DNA of 64,000 nucleotides from Elysia chlorotica. Its lineage: Eukaryota > Mollusca > Gastropoda > Plakobranchidae. The notes under the pieces were generated by a model that did no database searches, was not told the origin of the DNA, and saw only the letters and a list, made by a program, of their open reading frames with translations. The stretch is from contig RQTK01000913.1 of assembly GCA_003991915.1 (NCBI GenBank), positions 140,902 to 204,901 of the forward strand, in the 5' to 3' direction. A program made the position numbers and the translations under genes. This document shows, one piece after another, positions 49,058 to 58,500 of the stretch. How positions within the stretch are numbered: position 1 is the stretch's first letter; every line of letters starts with the position of its first letter.

Positions 49058-52000
49058 TCTCTCTCTCTATCTCTGTCTCTCTCTCTCTTTTAATTTTTTA
49101 CCGTGTCCCTCTCCTTTCTCTTCCTAGTTTTTCTTTCATTTTTTTTGTCTCAATATTCCTGACTTACTCTTCACGGACTTAAAGGCAAATGAAGATTTCT
49201 GTATGTTTCAATATATGTTATTTTTTACATTTACTTTAGTTCCGTTCTTGTAGGATTTATGATTTCTGTGAAAAGAAAAAGAAAGTCATTGACTGAACAT
49301 CTAGAACTCTTTCCTACTGCCCCCCTCCCCCACCCCATTTTATTGTGTGCCAATACTCATTATGTAGAAAAGAAAAGAAAAAAAGTAAAGCACATTTGAC
49401 CTATTTTGTTAAAATGACTGATTAAATATGTTTTCAGGGCACTGTTTATGTAGCCTTATTTATATTTTCAGTTAAGATGTTTGACTTATGATTTCTACTT
49501 TTTCAACTTTATTAACTATATTATTATCATCATCATCATCAAGTACCATGCCTCATAGCGTTGGTGATCATGTCCCTCCATATCTCTCTTTCTCTGGTTA
49601 GTTTCATCATCTCTGTAACCTTTGATATTTGTAGCCACTCCTTCTGTGTGCCAATACTCATTATGTAGAAAAGAAAAGAAAAAAAGTAAAGCACATTTGA
49701 CCTATTTTGTTAAAATATCTGATAAATATGTTTTCAGGACACTGTTTATGTAGCCTTATTTATATTTTCAGTTAAGATGTTTCACTTATGATTTCTGCTT
49801 GTTTAACTTCATTAACTATATTATTATAAACTTACATAACTTGTTTTCATTAAAGTTAAATTTAGTAATAGGACATTTGATTTACTGCACTAACATGCGC
49901 TTTTTGATTCATCAAGTTTTGAAGTGCATGTAATAACTTGAGCTGTTTTAATCTCTGTGTTTTGAATTAGCTTGCTTTACTGAGAGTAATCTTCTTTTTT
50001 GAGTGTGTCACTAGGGGAAGCTTTTAGAAATATAAGGATTTTATTTTTGATTGTCGCATTTCTTTTTATCCTTAACATAAAAAAAAAAGAATCGCAGCAC
50101 ATATGGCCCGGTCCCCAACATTGGTTTCTTAATGTTAAATCACATCAGGAAAAAATTAGATCAACGGACAGTTATGAATTAAATTCAAAATGAAAAAATA
50201 TTTAGATACCAAAACATAGCATGAAAATAAGTGATGAAGAAATAGTTTGTGTTTTCATATAGTTTATTAACTTAGCGAGATAAAATTCTCTCCTCTTTTC
50301 TTGGCCCTTGCACTTGTCCTATTACCATGAGTTATATAAACGTCCCTCCATCCTCTCCTCTTCTCCCTTGTGTGACATTACACCAGGGCTTCTAGTTCAA
50401 TGCTAAGCAGTCGAGGTAGCAAAAGCCCTGATGATGATGCAGAGGGTAATATTTACGACAATTACGAAGAAGATGATGATGATGATGATGGTGGTGAAGA
50501 AGGAGGCGATGGTTTAGCTCGAGGCCACAGGACTGTCTCGCAAGCTGTGAGAAGTGAGGAGGATGCTAGTGGTGGTGACGACGACGGCAGCAACGACTCC
50601 AACTTCCAAGTCGTATCCCAGGAGGAAATAGAGAAATCCATGTCTCTGTACAGCAGAGAAAGGATGAACTCTGCCGTTGTGCCACCAAAGTAGGTATCAC
50701 CTCGCGGCAGCAAATCATGGTTTATATGCATACATATATACATACAAACTTGAAACATAATCATATTATATTGACTTACTTGACTTACGGCCGTTGCTCG
50801 TCCCAGTTTATTTGTCTGTGACACTTAGGCAGCTTTCTACATCGTTGATGGGAGCCTTCTCCATTTCTATCTGTCAAGTGTTATTTCTGTGACCTTCTGA
50901 GTCTGACATCCATGTTCAGTCGAATTGGAGATATATATGTATCGGAGTATCAATATCAATACACCTGTTCTCTTATCATCCTTTATCGCTCTTTATACCT
51001 GTGCTTTATCATCGAACCTCATTCGTTCTGAAACCTCAGAGTATCATTTTCTATTTTGGACCCAAAATTATTATTATATTCCAAGGTTAACCCGTTTAAC
51101 AGGAAAAACTACAAACAAAAATAACAATCCAATTTTTTTTACTTAAAGTGTATTTAGTTGAATTGGTCATCCAAGTAGTAAAAGGTAACTATTGATTTTA
51201 AGTATAGCAATAAGGGAAGAAATGACACCTAATGAATATTATTTTTAGATAATTTTACCATAAATAGAAAAACTTAAGTGTTCCCAATATTACTTTTTAT
51301 CACTCTGTCATTACAACCTTTTTCTTGTTTTTCCTTGGTTTTATTGGTTACATGGTTCGGTTGTACTAATATATTTTAATGGTAAGACATTTTGCTGAAT
51401 TGATGTTTCACTTTCCGCCCTCAAACTTGAATTGTCAGATATGTGGTTTCTGATATATAATCTTTTTGGGGTTTTACTCTATTTTTCAATACCTACATTG
51501 GCTTTGCCTATTTGCCTATGTCTCATCAACTAAATGCATAAAATTTAGCTGAAGCTGAGCAGAGTATTTACTTTATGGGAGGTTTAAATCAAAGTCTGAC
51601 AGAAAAACTTGCTTTCTATTCCTATTGATTAAATTTGTGGAGGTGCTCTTTGCTAAAACATGCATCTATGAAGAAGGCATTAGAGCATGCACACAGCTTT
51701 GGAAAACTGCTTTTGTTAAATTGATAATTTGCATGCCACCCTATATAGAAGCATGAGGTATGATCATAGACATAATTATAAATAAACTAAAAACAGTCAC
51801 TTTTTCATGTTGATAAAAAAGTTAGGCTAAAATGTTACATCTAAACTTTATGTAAATTAATAATAATATATTGTACTAATGTCAAATGGGAAAAAAATAC
51901 ACAAAAATAATATATTTTCTAAAAAACATATGAATTTCTTTTTTCATGAATATGCTTCCTCCTCTTGAAAATCGAAGACACCACTCTCCCACCCCACACA

Positions 52001-52389
52001 CTCTGTACTCTTGCACACATAATGCACCCATATCCTTACCTGAATTTTTTTTTATATTAACCTTTGACTGTAGCAGTTATGATTTTGCTGCTTAGAATAT
52101 AATAACTTACTGAGTACTCAAGGTAAAAGAGACAAGGTATGCTCAAGTAGCCCTTTCTTCCAACAATAATCAATAGCTGATGCCATTATTATATTTAGGC
52201 TTGTAGTGGTAGATTAAATTTTTTTAACCTTATCTGCTGATCTGCCTTGCCATGTTGAAACAGGGCCGGAACACTTGTCCCATAATAAAATTATTGTGTA
52301 CTTGCATTATCATGATAAATTTATATACTCTCTACACCCCTTTGATCTAAATCCTGTTTTTATGAAAGATAAAATGTACAAACTTACAC

Positions 52390-52458
<69 letters not shown>

Positions 52459-55310
52459 ATCTATATATATATATATATACAACTTTTACAAGAGGAGTCA
52501 TGGTATCCCCGCCCTGTCCCGCGTGTGACAGCACATAAAATTGTCAGACGTCAGTCTTGAGGCCTGTTCACATTATAGCCTATATAGTGCTGACGTTGGG
52601 CATTGAACCAACTCAACTACAACTACACTCAAATAACACTGACCCACTAAAGATTCTTTGAATAACTCCCCATCTACCTGTTCTATAAAAAAAAAATCTA
52701 TAGCTAAAAAATTTTGAAATTTTAATTTCAAAATCACCAGCAATTAAAAAGAAGACAATTTTTAACAGTTTTTTTTATGTATTTAAAAAAAACTACTGAT
52801 TTTGAGATAGACCATTATGTTAGCAACCTCAGGCACTGCTCCCCTCACTCAGCACTTTTTTTTCTGTCACTTCTCCATAGCATGACCAGCAGTATGATCC
52901 TGACGGCAGAAGAGCTCGAGTCAGGGGAGGTAAACCAGCAGAACGAGGTCTGGATCAAGCCCGGGAAAACGTTTGTCGTGCCCGTGGACATAGGGGAGAG
53001 AAACACAGTCCTGCACTGGTCTTTCACGTCACAACCCAAGGTAAGGCAGTGTCAACCTCTTGGGATTGGTCGGTTTTTGTATAATAAACCAGCTAAGACA
53101 GAAGTCCTGGTATCTCAGCTTTGTCCCTGTGTGAGGGGACTAAGTGGTTAAAGAATAGAGCGTTCAGCTGTTAATTGAAAGGTTGTGGGTTCTTTGCATC
53201 ACAACTCTATATGAGGCAATGTCAACCTTTTGGGTTCGGTTGGTGCCAGAATATTACTTTAATGTAACCAGCTGTGATAGGAGTCCAGGTATCTTAGCCC
53301 TGTTCCTGTGTGAGGGGACCAAGTGGTCAAAAGGTAGTGAGTTCAGCTGTCCATTGAAAGATTCTGGGTTTGATCACCACATATTCTACCTTGATTTTGA
53401 TCCTACTGGTTGGGTATCATGTGTCTGTATAGTGTGATTGAGACAGGTCCCGCATATTTTGCTCTGTCGTCCCGTCACTGTATTTGATCTTCCTTGAAAA
53501 CTTAGGATACATTGAACTCACGAGAGAACTGTGACCAAAGAACATTTCTTCTGTCTCTGTGTGGTGGCATGTAAAAAGCTTTCAGACTTAGTATTGAAGT
53601 CTGTCACAGAATATCTGATTTTCCTGGAAATCTAGATGACTTATTGCATTTAATTTCGAAAAAGTTTCTTTCTGACTAAACTATGAATCTGCAGTCCTTT
53701 AACAAAACTGGGGTGTTTCGTAATGGAGAAATTTAATAGATAATACCGGATTTCACAATTTTTGTTCTCAAATATGAGACCAAGAATTTGATTCAATTTG
53801 ATTTCTCTTAGGAAAAATCCATAAAAATTACTATGCTCATTTTATGCAAGGAGCCAAGTCAAAGGTGGATGGGACAGTGATTAAGAGTGAACAGCCATGT
53901 CAGAAGATGTGCTTGTAATGACAGAAGAAACTGTATTTGGGTGTCAAATTCACCCAACACCAAGCAAGTTGTTAAACCCAAATAGCTATTATTTATCATT
54001 TATGGCTAGAAAATTGTATGTCATGACGAGCTATCAAAATGTGCCACTTATAGATACATGTCCCATAAAGCATATCTTATTAGTAATTATATAACCCCTT
54101 TTTAACAGCACATAATTGAAGGATCTGAAATTTATCAAGGCGGCCATCTTCAATGCATCCATTTTCTGTTTAACTCTAACTTATCTTAGATGAGGTCCAC
54201 AAATATTAACTAAGAAAAACTTATAATTATTCAGACAAACATAAAGTTTATTTCAGTCCTCTTAACTATCTACCCAAACATTGACTTGAGCTTGAAGTAT
54301 ACATAATTCGGATAACTGTATGAAAGGCATTGAAAAAAAAATAAAGAGGATAAATAAAGAAATACCCAAAGGAGTATGCATAGTAATATCCTTATCAAAG
54401 GAATTACATAAAAAGAATGCTATTGAAATTTTATTTCATAAGCTGATCAGTACTGTACTCAGTAAATCTCGTCAAGGTATGAGAATTTGAAAGCATTATT
54501 TCTTTGAAAGTTGGAAACAATTTTTTTCATTAATAAAAGATTGAAAAAAAAGACACATTGATCTCAAATTTTACAAATAATGACAGGCCAGATAGAATAT
54601 TTATCTATGTGATGGGGTTTTTTTCGTTTTTTTTTGTTTATTTAATATTACAACTTTAACCTTTTCTTCTGAAACGTATTCTATACTTCTTTTTATTTAT
54701 ATATATTTATGGTTTTTTTATCTGTTTTTATACATAATGTATAAAATTTATTTTTGTGTATTGCGTTTCTCTTGCCAGGACATTGTATTCAGCGTCACCT
54801 ACCGTTCTGATGACTCGGTAGATCTCGCCAATGCGGAGGAAGTTGTTGCCCCTTGCAAGTGCGACTCGCACAAGCAAACGGTGAGAGGAGAGCTCTCTGC
54901 CAAGCAAGCTGGAATTTACTCCCTTGTGTTCGACAACACATACTCCAAGTAAGTCCTAAATCGATTCAATGTTAATGTTTGATATTTAGAGTAAAAAATG
55001 TTTTAAGTCTAGAGTCTGTTAACTTGCCAACTAATCACTAGCCTCTCTTTCTGATGTCTTGCACCATCATAATTATATCCACATTTTTAAGAACTTATGA
55101 TTTCCTACATAAGACAACAAAAATCTTGTAATTTAATACATTAATTTAAAATATATAGAAATATGTGTATTGTACTAACTTTGTTATGAGTAAAAAATAT
55201 ACACATACTTATTTCATGTCCATGTTTTATTAAAATGATTTCACACATCCGGTTTCAGACTGACATCAAAGAAAGTGCATTACTGGTTGGATTACAAGAA
55301 AGACTCGTGA
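24569..55310 (+). CDS. FYCO1: FYVE and coiled-coil domain autophagy adaptor 1, 23 exons
   Basis: Exons: 24569-24668, 25221-25340, 26225-26337 (or 27583-27695), 29126-29229, 30067-30210, 30780-30846, 32889-33057 (runs into gap), 33891-34176, 35309-35419, 36962-39092, 39576-39705, 40226-40361, 42271-42411, 42756-42827, 43190-43350, 44614-44752, 45062-45135, 46647-46852, 48082-48133, 50387-50689, 52881-53040, 54779-54948, 55259-55310. Junctions are GT-AG and in phase; exon 7's end is lost in the N run. Domains: RUN (about 35-210, [12 protein letters not shown] and [11 protein letters not shown]), coiled coil (about 220-1340), FYVE-type finger (about 1345-1420), acidic linker with a candidate LIR ([10 protein letters not shown]), GOLD (about 1595-1712). 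The combination is diagnostic of FYCO1, a Rab7/PI3P/LC3 adaptor that links autophagosomes and late endosomes to kinesin. Human FYCO1 has 1478 residues; this one has at least 1713, the excess in coiled coil and linkers. Confidence 0.93.
25221..25340 (+). CDS. FYCO1: FYCO1 exon 2: start of the RUN domain
   Basis: The acceptor is GCTCTCCAG and the donor GTAACA; phase 1 in and out. It encodes [20 protein letters not shown] and [18 protein letters not shown], the first RUN helices. The human protein has a similar PITDDS turn and an L-x-K-F-x-x-K-x-E-x-LLQ helix. Confidence 0.92.
26225..26337 (+). CDS. FYCO1: FYCO1 exon 3, copy A (RUN domain core)
   Basis: 113 nt, phase 1 in, phase 0 out, between TTCATTAAACAG and GTAAGTATG. 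It encodes [20 protein letters not shown] and [12 protein letters not shown], the most conserved RUN helices. AAAAG|GTAAGC at its 5' end also reads like a donor 5 nt into the exon. Confidence 0.9.
27583..27695 (+). CDS. FYCO1: FYCO1 exon 3, copy B (duplicate, mutually exclusive)
   Basis: Same length, splice sites and protein as copy A; the only exonic difference seen is a synonymous TGC to TGT change in the second Cys codon. If both copies were spliced in, copy B would be read AAA AGG TAA and stop after two codons, so at most one can be used per transcript. Confidence 0.75.
29126..30846 (+). CDS. FYCO1: FYCO1 exons 4-6: end of RUN domain and linker
   Basis: Exon 4 (29126-29229) encodes [20 protein letters not shown], nearly the human sequence. 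Exon 5 (30067-30210) encodes [20 protein letters not shown] and [15 protein letters not shown], the last RUN helices. Exon 6 (30780-30846) is a Ser/Arg-rich linker (SRRSSMTSM) leading into the coiled coil. All introns have consensus ends. Confidence 0.9.
30847..32888. other. FYCO1 intron 6
   Basis: It contains a member of a diverged interspersed repeat (31324-31492, with GTGTAGATCAATAC and AGCACAAGAGCGTATCAA) and a LINE reverse-transcriptase fragment at 32112-32475. Confidence 0.6.
32112..32475 (+). mobile_element. LINE reverse transcriptase C-terminal fragment
   Basis: With one frameshift the plus strand reads [17 protein letters not shown], then [13 protein letters not shown] and [16 protein letters not shown]. 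The SILLYGCE(T/Y)W-like and EMxFLRRI-like blocks are typical of the end of non-LTR reverse transcriptases. Stops are present. Confidence 0.7.
32889..33057 (+). CDS. FYCO1: FYCO1 exon 7, truncated by the assembly gap
   Basis: It begins in phase 0 after TTTGTTCAG and encodes heptad-type sequence ([29 protein letters not shown]). The last codons (SAWAPP, from GGGCCCCCCCGG) do not suit a coiled coil and abut the N run, so they may be gap-edge error. Exon 8 is entered in phase 2, so the missing part must restore that phase; another exon could also be hidden. Confidence 0.75.
33058..33172. other. Assembly gap (115 N) beside (CT)n
   Basis: The N run interrupts the end of FYCO1 exon 7 and the start of the next intron; (TC)n follows at 33173-33210. 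Confidence 0.98.
33228..33455 (+). mobile_element. SINE copy
   Basis: Head ACGCAAGTGGTAGAGCATC with B box GCTCGAAACCC, then body and a shortened tail (AAGCAACCAACTCAAG). It lies in FYCO1 intron 7. Confidence 0.8.
33891..35419 (+). CDS. FYCO1: FYCO1 exons 8 and 9: coiled coil
   Basis: Exon 8 (33891-34176, phase 2 in, 0 out) encodes [20 protein letters not shown] and further Glu/Arg-rich heptads. Exon 9 (35309-35419, phase 0/0) encodes [20 protein letters not shown]. The intron between them holds a SINE remnant near 35110-35200. Confidence 0.88.
36000..36265 (+). mobile_element. SINE copy
   Basis: Head GGCTCAAGTAGTAGAGAG, B box GGTTCAAAACC, then the family body to GTTGGACACTAAGCAAC. FYCO1 intron 9. 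Confidence 0.8.
36962..39092 (+). CDS. FYCO1: FYCO1 exon 10: 2.1-kb coiled-coil exon
   Basis: Phase 0 in (after TTCATATAG), phase 1 out (before GTAAGC). It encodes about 710 residues of nearly unbroken heptads rich in Glu, Lys, Leu, Gln and Ser, with no membrane segment or catalytic motif. It forms most of the rod that in the human protein mediates dimerisation and binds Rab7 and kinesin. It is the largest exon in the window. Confidence 0.92.
39576..43350 (+). CDS. FYCO1: FYCO1 exons 11-15: distal coiled coil
   Basis: Small exons 39576-39705, 40226-40361, 42271-42411, 42756-42827 and 43190-43350 continue the heptad pattern ([91 protein letters not shown]). Phases agree throughout (1, 2, 0, 0, 0, 2). 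Confidence 0.88.
39768..39990 (-). mobile_element. SINE copy, antisense
   Basis: Reads AAGACTAATGTCTGACAATT and CTGGTCACATTATAG, the reverse complement of the family body. FYCO1 intron 11. A (GAT)n/(AAT)n patch follows at 39998-40050. Confidence 0.75.
40600..40960. mobile_element. GC-richer interspersed repeat fragment in FYCO1 intron 12
   Basis: This block is clearly GC-richer than its surroundings. On the minus strand its end reads GGTGGTTAGCGCGTCAGAGC, a tRNA-like A box, followed by a region that could be a B box. It is probably an antisense tRNA-headed element unlike the main SINE family. No coding signature. Confidence 0.45.
41985..42148 (+). mobile_element. SINE copy, 5' truncated
   Basis: Body and tail of the family (GTCAGCAAATAAAACTGTGA, GATGTTAGACGTTAAGCAAC). 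FYCO1 intron 12, about 120 bp before exon 13. Confidence 0.8.
43730..44260 (-). mobile_element. Two to three nested or adjacent antisense SINE copies
   Basis: Reverse-complement body motifs recur at about 43785, 43890 and 44100 (GACTAACGTCTGACAATT, CAGCCGGTGACATTATACTT, TCAGTCACATTATACAGACA). Two antisense tRNA-like heads are visible (GACCAACGCTCTACCACTTA and the weaker GAGTACTCTACTACTTAAAC). FYCO1 intron 15. Confidence 0.75.
44614..44752 (+). CDS. FYCO1: FYCO1 exon 16: end of coil and first FYVE Cys pair
   Basis: It encodes [20 protein letters not shown] followed by FVRK. C-T-H-C is the first zinc pair. The Trp sits nine residues before it, as in the W-x-x-D motif of FYVE domains, but the fourth residue is Asn rather than Asp. 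Confidence 0.9.
45062..45135 (+). CDS. FYCO1: FYCO1 exon 17: FYVE basic motif and middle Cys pairs
   Basis: It joins exon 16 in phase 0 to give [20 protein letters not shown], which includes the basic (R/K)KHHCR PI3P-binding motif and two Cys pairs. It ends LDSTLS in phase 2 at AGCAG|GTGAGG. Confidence 0.92.
45126..46080 (+). repeat. Degenerate tandem array with fused acceptor-donor motifs
   Basis: About 18 diverged units of roughly 35-75 bp fill most of FYCO1 intron 17, starting with the exon 17 donor region itself. The core is TTTTCTCAGGTGAGGCAATAAT, flanked by CTCTGGTTAGTATTACATCT or GGCTCGTTTCACATCC. Five units keep an intact TTTCTCAG|GTGA or GTGG junction, with GT at 45239, 45511, 45766, 45810 and 45951. 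The others carry substitutions (CAGATGAGG, CAAGTGAGG, CATGTGAGG). Confidence 0.85.
46243..46480 (-). mobile_element. Full-length SINE copy, antisense
   Basis: From the tail (TTGGTTTAACGTCCAACAT) to the head (CCGATGTTCTACCCCAGGGC), in reverse orientation to the copy at 2606-2845 and close to it in sequence. FYCO1 intron 17, between the array and exon 18. Confidence 0.85.
46647..48133 (+). CDS. FYCO1: FYCO1 exons 18 and 19: end of FYVE region and acidic linker
   Basis: Exon 18 (46647-46852) starts [18 protein letters not shown], where FYVE domains usually have VR-x-C-x-x-C; both Cys are missing here. It then becomes strongly acidic ([13 protein letters not shown]) and Ser-rich. Exon 19 (48082-48133) is a 52-nt exon encoding [16 protein letters not shown]. 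Phases are 2/1 and 1/2. Confidence 0.85.
48850..49090. repeat. (CT)n and (TA)n microsatellites in FYCO1 intron 19
   Basis: A (TA)n core at 48881-48903 is set in CT-rich sequence, and a long (CT)n run occupies 49004-49086. The Ser/Leu frame across it is an artefact. Confidence 0.9.
49344..49828 (+). repeat. Direct duplication of about 185 bp in FYCO1 intron 19
   Basis: Copies at about 49344-49527 and 49645-49828 share TGTGTGCCAATACTCATTAT, AAAGTAAAGCACATTTGACC and CACTGTTTATGTAGCC, with only a few differences. The 117-bp spacer includes a (CAT)n patch. Confidence 0.85.
50387..50689 (+). CDS. FYCO1: FYCO1 exon 20: acidic segment with LC3-interacting motif
   Basis: Phase 2 in and out. After a Ser-rich start it has a run of six Asp ([16 protein letters not shown]). 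Near its end is [18 protein letters not shown]-x-x-V preceded by Ser/Asp and followed by Glu is a canonical LIR, in the same place as the human FYCO1 LIR (F-x-I-I followed by an acidic stretch), between FYVE and GOLD. This supports binding to LC3/GABARAP proteins (inference from motif and position). Confidence 0.88.
52392..52462. repeat. (CT)n microsatellite with (TA)n end
   Basis: (CT)n at 52392-52458, then a short TATATA run, directly upstream of a truncated SINE. FYCO1 intron 20. Confidence 0.9.
52493..52622 (+). mobile_element. SINE copy, 5' truncated
   Basis: Starts at AGGAGTCATGGTATCCCCGC and runs to the tail CCAACTCAAC. FYCO1 intron 20. Confidence 0.85.
52881..55310 (+). CDS. FYCO1: FYCO1 exons 21-23: GOLD domain and stop
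   Basis: Exons 52881-53040, 54779-54948 and 55259-55310 (phases 2/0, 0/2, 2). They encode [76 protein letters not shown] and a short end YWLDYKKDS. This beta-sandwich pattern (W-x-F-x-(S/T)-x-PK, AGIY-x-L-x-FDN-x-(Y/F)S) is the GOLD domain, matching human FYCO1 closely but without its longer C-terminal tail. Confidence 0.93.
53130..53470 (+). mobile_element. Two tandem tRNA-headed SINE-like units
   Basis: Units from about 53134 and 53312 share GTGTGAGGGGAC(T/C)AAGTGG, GTTCAGCTGT(T/C)(A/C)ATTGAAAG and G(G/T)GGGTT(C/T). The second continues into a family-like body (CCTACTGGTTGGGTATC). FYCO1 intron 21. Confidence 0.65.
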
Positions 55311-55567
55311 TAAAACTGCTGTCTCATCAACAAGAATCCTGATGCTTGCAGCCCTTTCATTAACTGCAAACATTGATTTTCAGTTATTTATTTAGGTTGT
55401 GGTCGATGATCATTATTTTGTGACATCTTGTTAAGGCATTGTTTAAATCTGTAGCGGAGAAGAGTTCTCAATCTCTTATGATAGTACAATCATCTCATAT
55501 ATTATGATTGCATAGCTCTATGGGGGACATTATATAGACCTAGATCAGTGTAAGGTTGTGGGTTTAT

Positions 55568-55573
55568 AATAAA
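55568..55573 (+). terminator. Candidate FYCO1 polyadenylation signal
   Basis: AATAAA about 258 bp after the stop codon. Another lies at 58857-58862, so a longer 3' UTR of about 3.5 kb is possible. Confidence 0.45.
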
Positions 55574-58500
55574 TGTATAAAATTGTTTAACCTTAGATGA
55601 AAGAAGAGCGTTTTATATATAATGTTATGCTTTTTCCATTTGTACCCTGTATTCATCCAGAAACTGGCAATTGATTCTTTTTATTCATTTTTTTTTAGTT
55701 GTGTGGGGTTTCCAAATATGTCCCTAACATATTTTTCCTAAACATATCCACGACATATTAGAAATAGATCTAACAGCGCTTATGTCTCTTCATTTGAATG
55801 AAGTCTATTCCATTGAATCAAAATTCAAATATGGACAGAGGGAGGAGGAGAAATTGATAATAAGTCGTATGATTGTAAAATATGTTTTTTTCTTTTTTTT
55901 TCTAATTGAGTAATAATAGCATTTCTTAACTGACAATGTGCGCATTTGTCTGGTAACGGGGATATAGGAATCTTTTTGGATGGTAGTTTCTTGTTTGATA
56001 TTTGGAAGGTTGGGGTATACCGTATGAACTGTTGTGGCACTTTCACAGTAGCCTGTCACGATTTTGTGAAAATTTCCTCTTTGCTTCGGGACTATCAGAA
56101 TCGTAGGAAATGTGATTTCATGAAGATTTATGTTTCTCTTAGTTGAATGTCATGAGCTTTAGTCAACTAATCCAGCAGTAGCACCTGGAGTATTGTGATG
56201 CTACCCATTGAAAAATGGCATTGAGTGGGTAGATGGAAAAATGTGTCTTCAATAAAAGAGAGTACAGAGATTTTTAAGTATCTATGCTTGTTGAGCAGAA
56301 GTCCTGTCTTTGAACCACAAGAAACAGCTCTATGTGAAATAACTTTGCCTATAGCTGGTATTTCCAATTTTAATATGCCAGTAAAAAGATTGTGGTGTGT
56401 TCTTCTTGTATATTTCCTCATCAGTTTGATCATTCCTAATATTTTGTCAACAGAATCATATTGCCAAAGTGCCTACGTTTATGGCATGAGTGAGAGTTGA
56501 GACTTATGCCAAAATGCAAGAGATATATCGTTGTAAAGGTGAAAATGCAATCTGTCTAACTAAACTTTCAGATTAAAAACGCCCTAATATGTTTTTTGCC
56601 CTTTTCTTATTAGAAACAATGGTCCCATATCTAGCATAAATAAGGAAACAAAACAGATTTTATTGATCCTCTCAAAAGTAGCACAAATGACTTATATCAC
56701 CTATGGTAAAAATTGTATAATAATCTAATGGCATTTATAGATTTAGTGCAGGTCTAGTGATTTGCACTCAACATGATGCAATTGAGTAAACAAAATTTAT
56801 ACTACATAACATAATGTTTTAATTTTTTTAATTTAATTCCTTGATCCATGAACATTGACTTGCCTTAAAATAGTCAATCTTTGTACATATTTTATATTTA
56901 TACATTCAGTTTTGTATTTTACCCCTCCAAGAAATGTTAAAATAACAAGAGCCTGGATAAAGAATTACTTTTCTTAAAGTTGTTTTTTTTTTGTTAACAA
57001 GATAATGTATCCTTTTGTAAAAATTAATTTGTTTATTTTTGCTTTCTGTCCCACAAAATACTCTCCTGTTGTTTTTTAAACTTAATGTAAATGTTACCCT
57101 AAAAGTTGAATCAGTCTTCTTTATTTGTGAAACCTGTAATTCAAGTAGATCAAACCAGATGTCTTGCCAAAATGTGGAATACCCTTAAAGTTTAACAGTA
57201 ATTTCCTTTTTACTTTTTTAATACATAGAGTTTGCAGCTATATATATTTTTCTTTAAGGATTAAACAATTTTTTAAACCTAATAGCCACTTTTTTTGGAA
57301 GGTGTAGTACTAAAATGTGATGTATCTTTATAGTGAATGGCACCTTACCATATTTTGCACCTATGAATTTATACTGAAATACTGTAAATTTGTTAATTAC
57401 GGCTTTCAATATTACTTTCCACTTCATTTTATTAAGGAATTCTTTGTTTCTCGACTCCTTTCCTTCAGGGTCGTTCATTTTTCCTCTCCTTTTTTTCAAC
57501 TTCATATTTGAGCAAAATGTTTTGCATTCATGTCTTGGTTTTCTGTTTGATATTTTAAATTGTATAAAATGCAAACATGCTCCACAGACCATTTGGCGGG
57601 CGCTGTGGTCCAGGGGTAGAACATTGGCTTCCGACGCAAAAGGTCTCGAGCTCGAATCCTGGCTGGTGCGTTTCCTACTGGTTGGGTTGGTGTCTCTATG
57701 ACTGGAACGAGCGAGTGGAGCATTTTAAATCTTTTATAATTTCAAATGACCAATCAAGCAAGCTCTCGTTCAAGCAAGAACTACTTCAAAGTTGTATAAA
57801 ATCCTTAGATTTAACATCTTTCTCTTTATCATGGCGGTACATTATTATAAACATGCATGTCATAAAAGAGATGCCGGACTAAATGTAATTCGAAGAAACC
57901 AAATCATTTTTTATAAATTTTGATATGGTTTAGAGGACAGAAGCAAGTCTCTAAAAATTATTATTCTTTCTTTGAAGTAAAGCAAAGCTCTCTACTGATT
58001 GAAATTCTTCTAGGTTTTCTAGGAAGATCCTATATGACAACAGGGCACCAAAATAGGATATCTAGGACTTGATCGATCCAATCAGTAGGGAAAAAAGATG
58101 ATTTGTGATCAAACCCATAATGTTTTGATTAAAAATCGTGCATTCTACCCTCTGACCACCTCCCCCGCCCCAACCCCTTAAAAATCTGAACAAAAAAGAG
58201 AGTTTTCATAATAAAAGCAGCCATCAGTTGTTTAAAAAATTAATTATTTTACAACTGTTTTAGACAAGACTTGTCAAAGACTTTTTCTCAACTATTCTGT
58301 CCTTGATTTGATCAATATATTCCATGAACAATGACTCTTTATTGGTAATCAATACACCTTCATTTCACCATTGAATTTCAATCCATGGAGAAATCTATAA
58401 TTAACATGAAGTAAAGTGTGATCATCTTACATTTTGTTTACGACACCGTCCATGTAGTTTATTTCCTGGAAAGCTCCAAACTATTTCACAAGTTACATGT

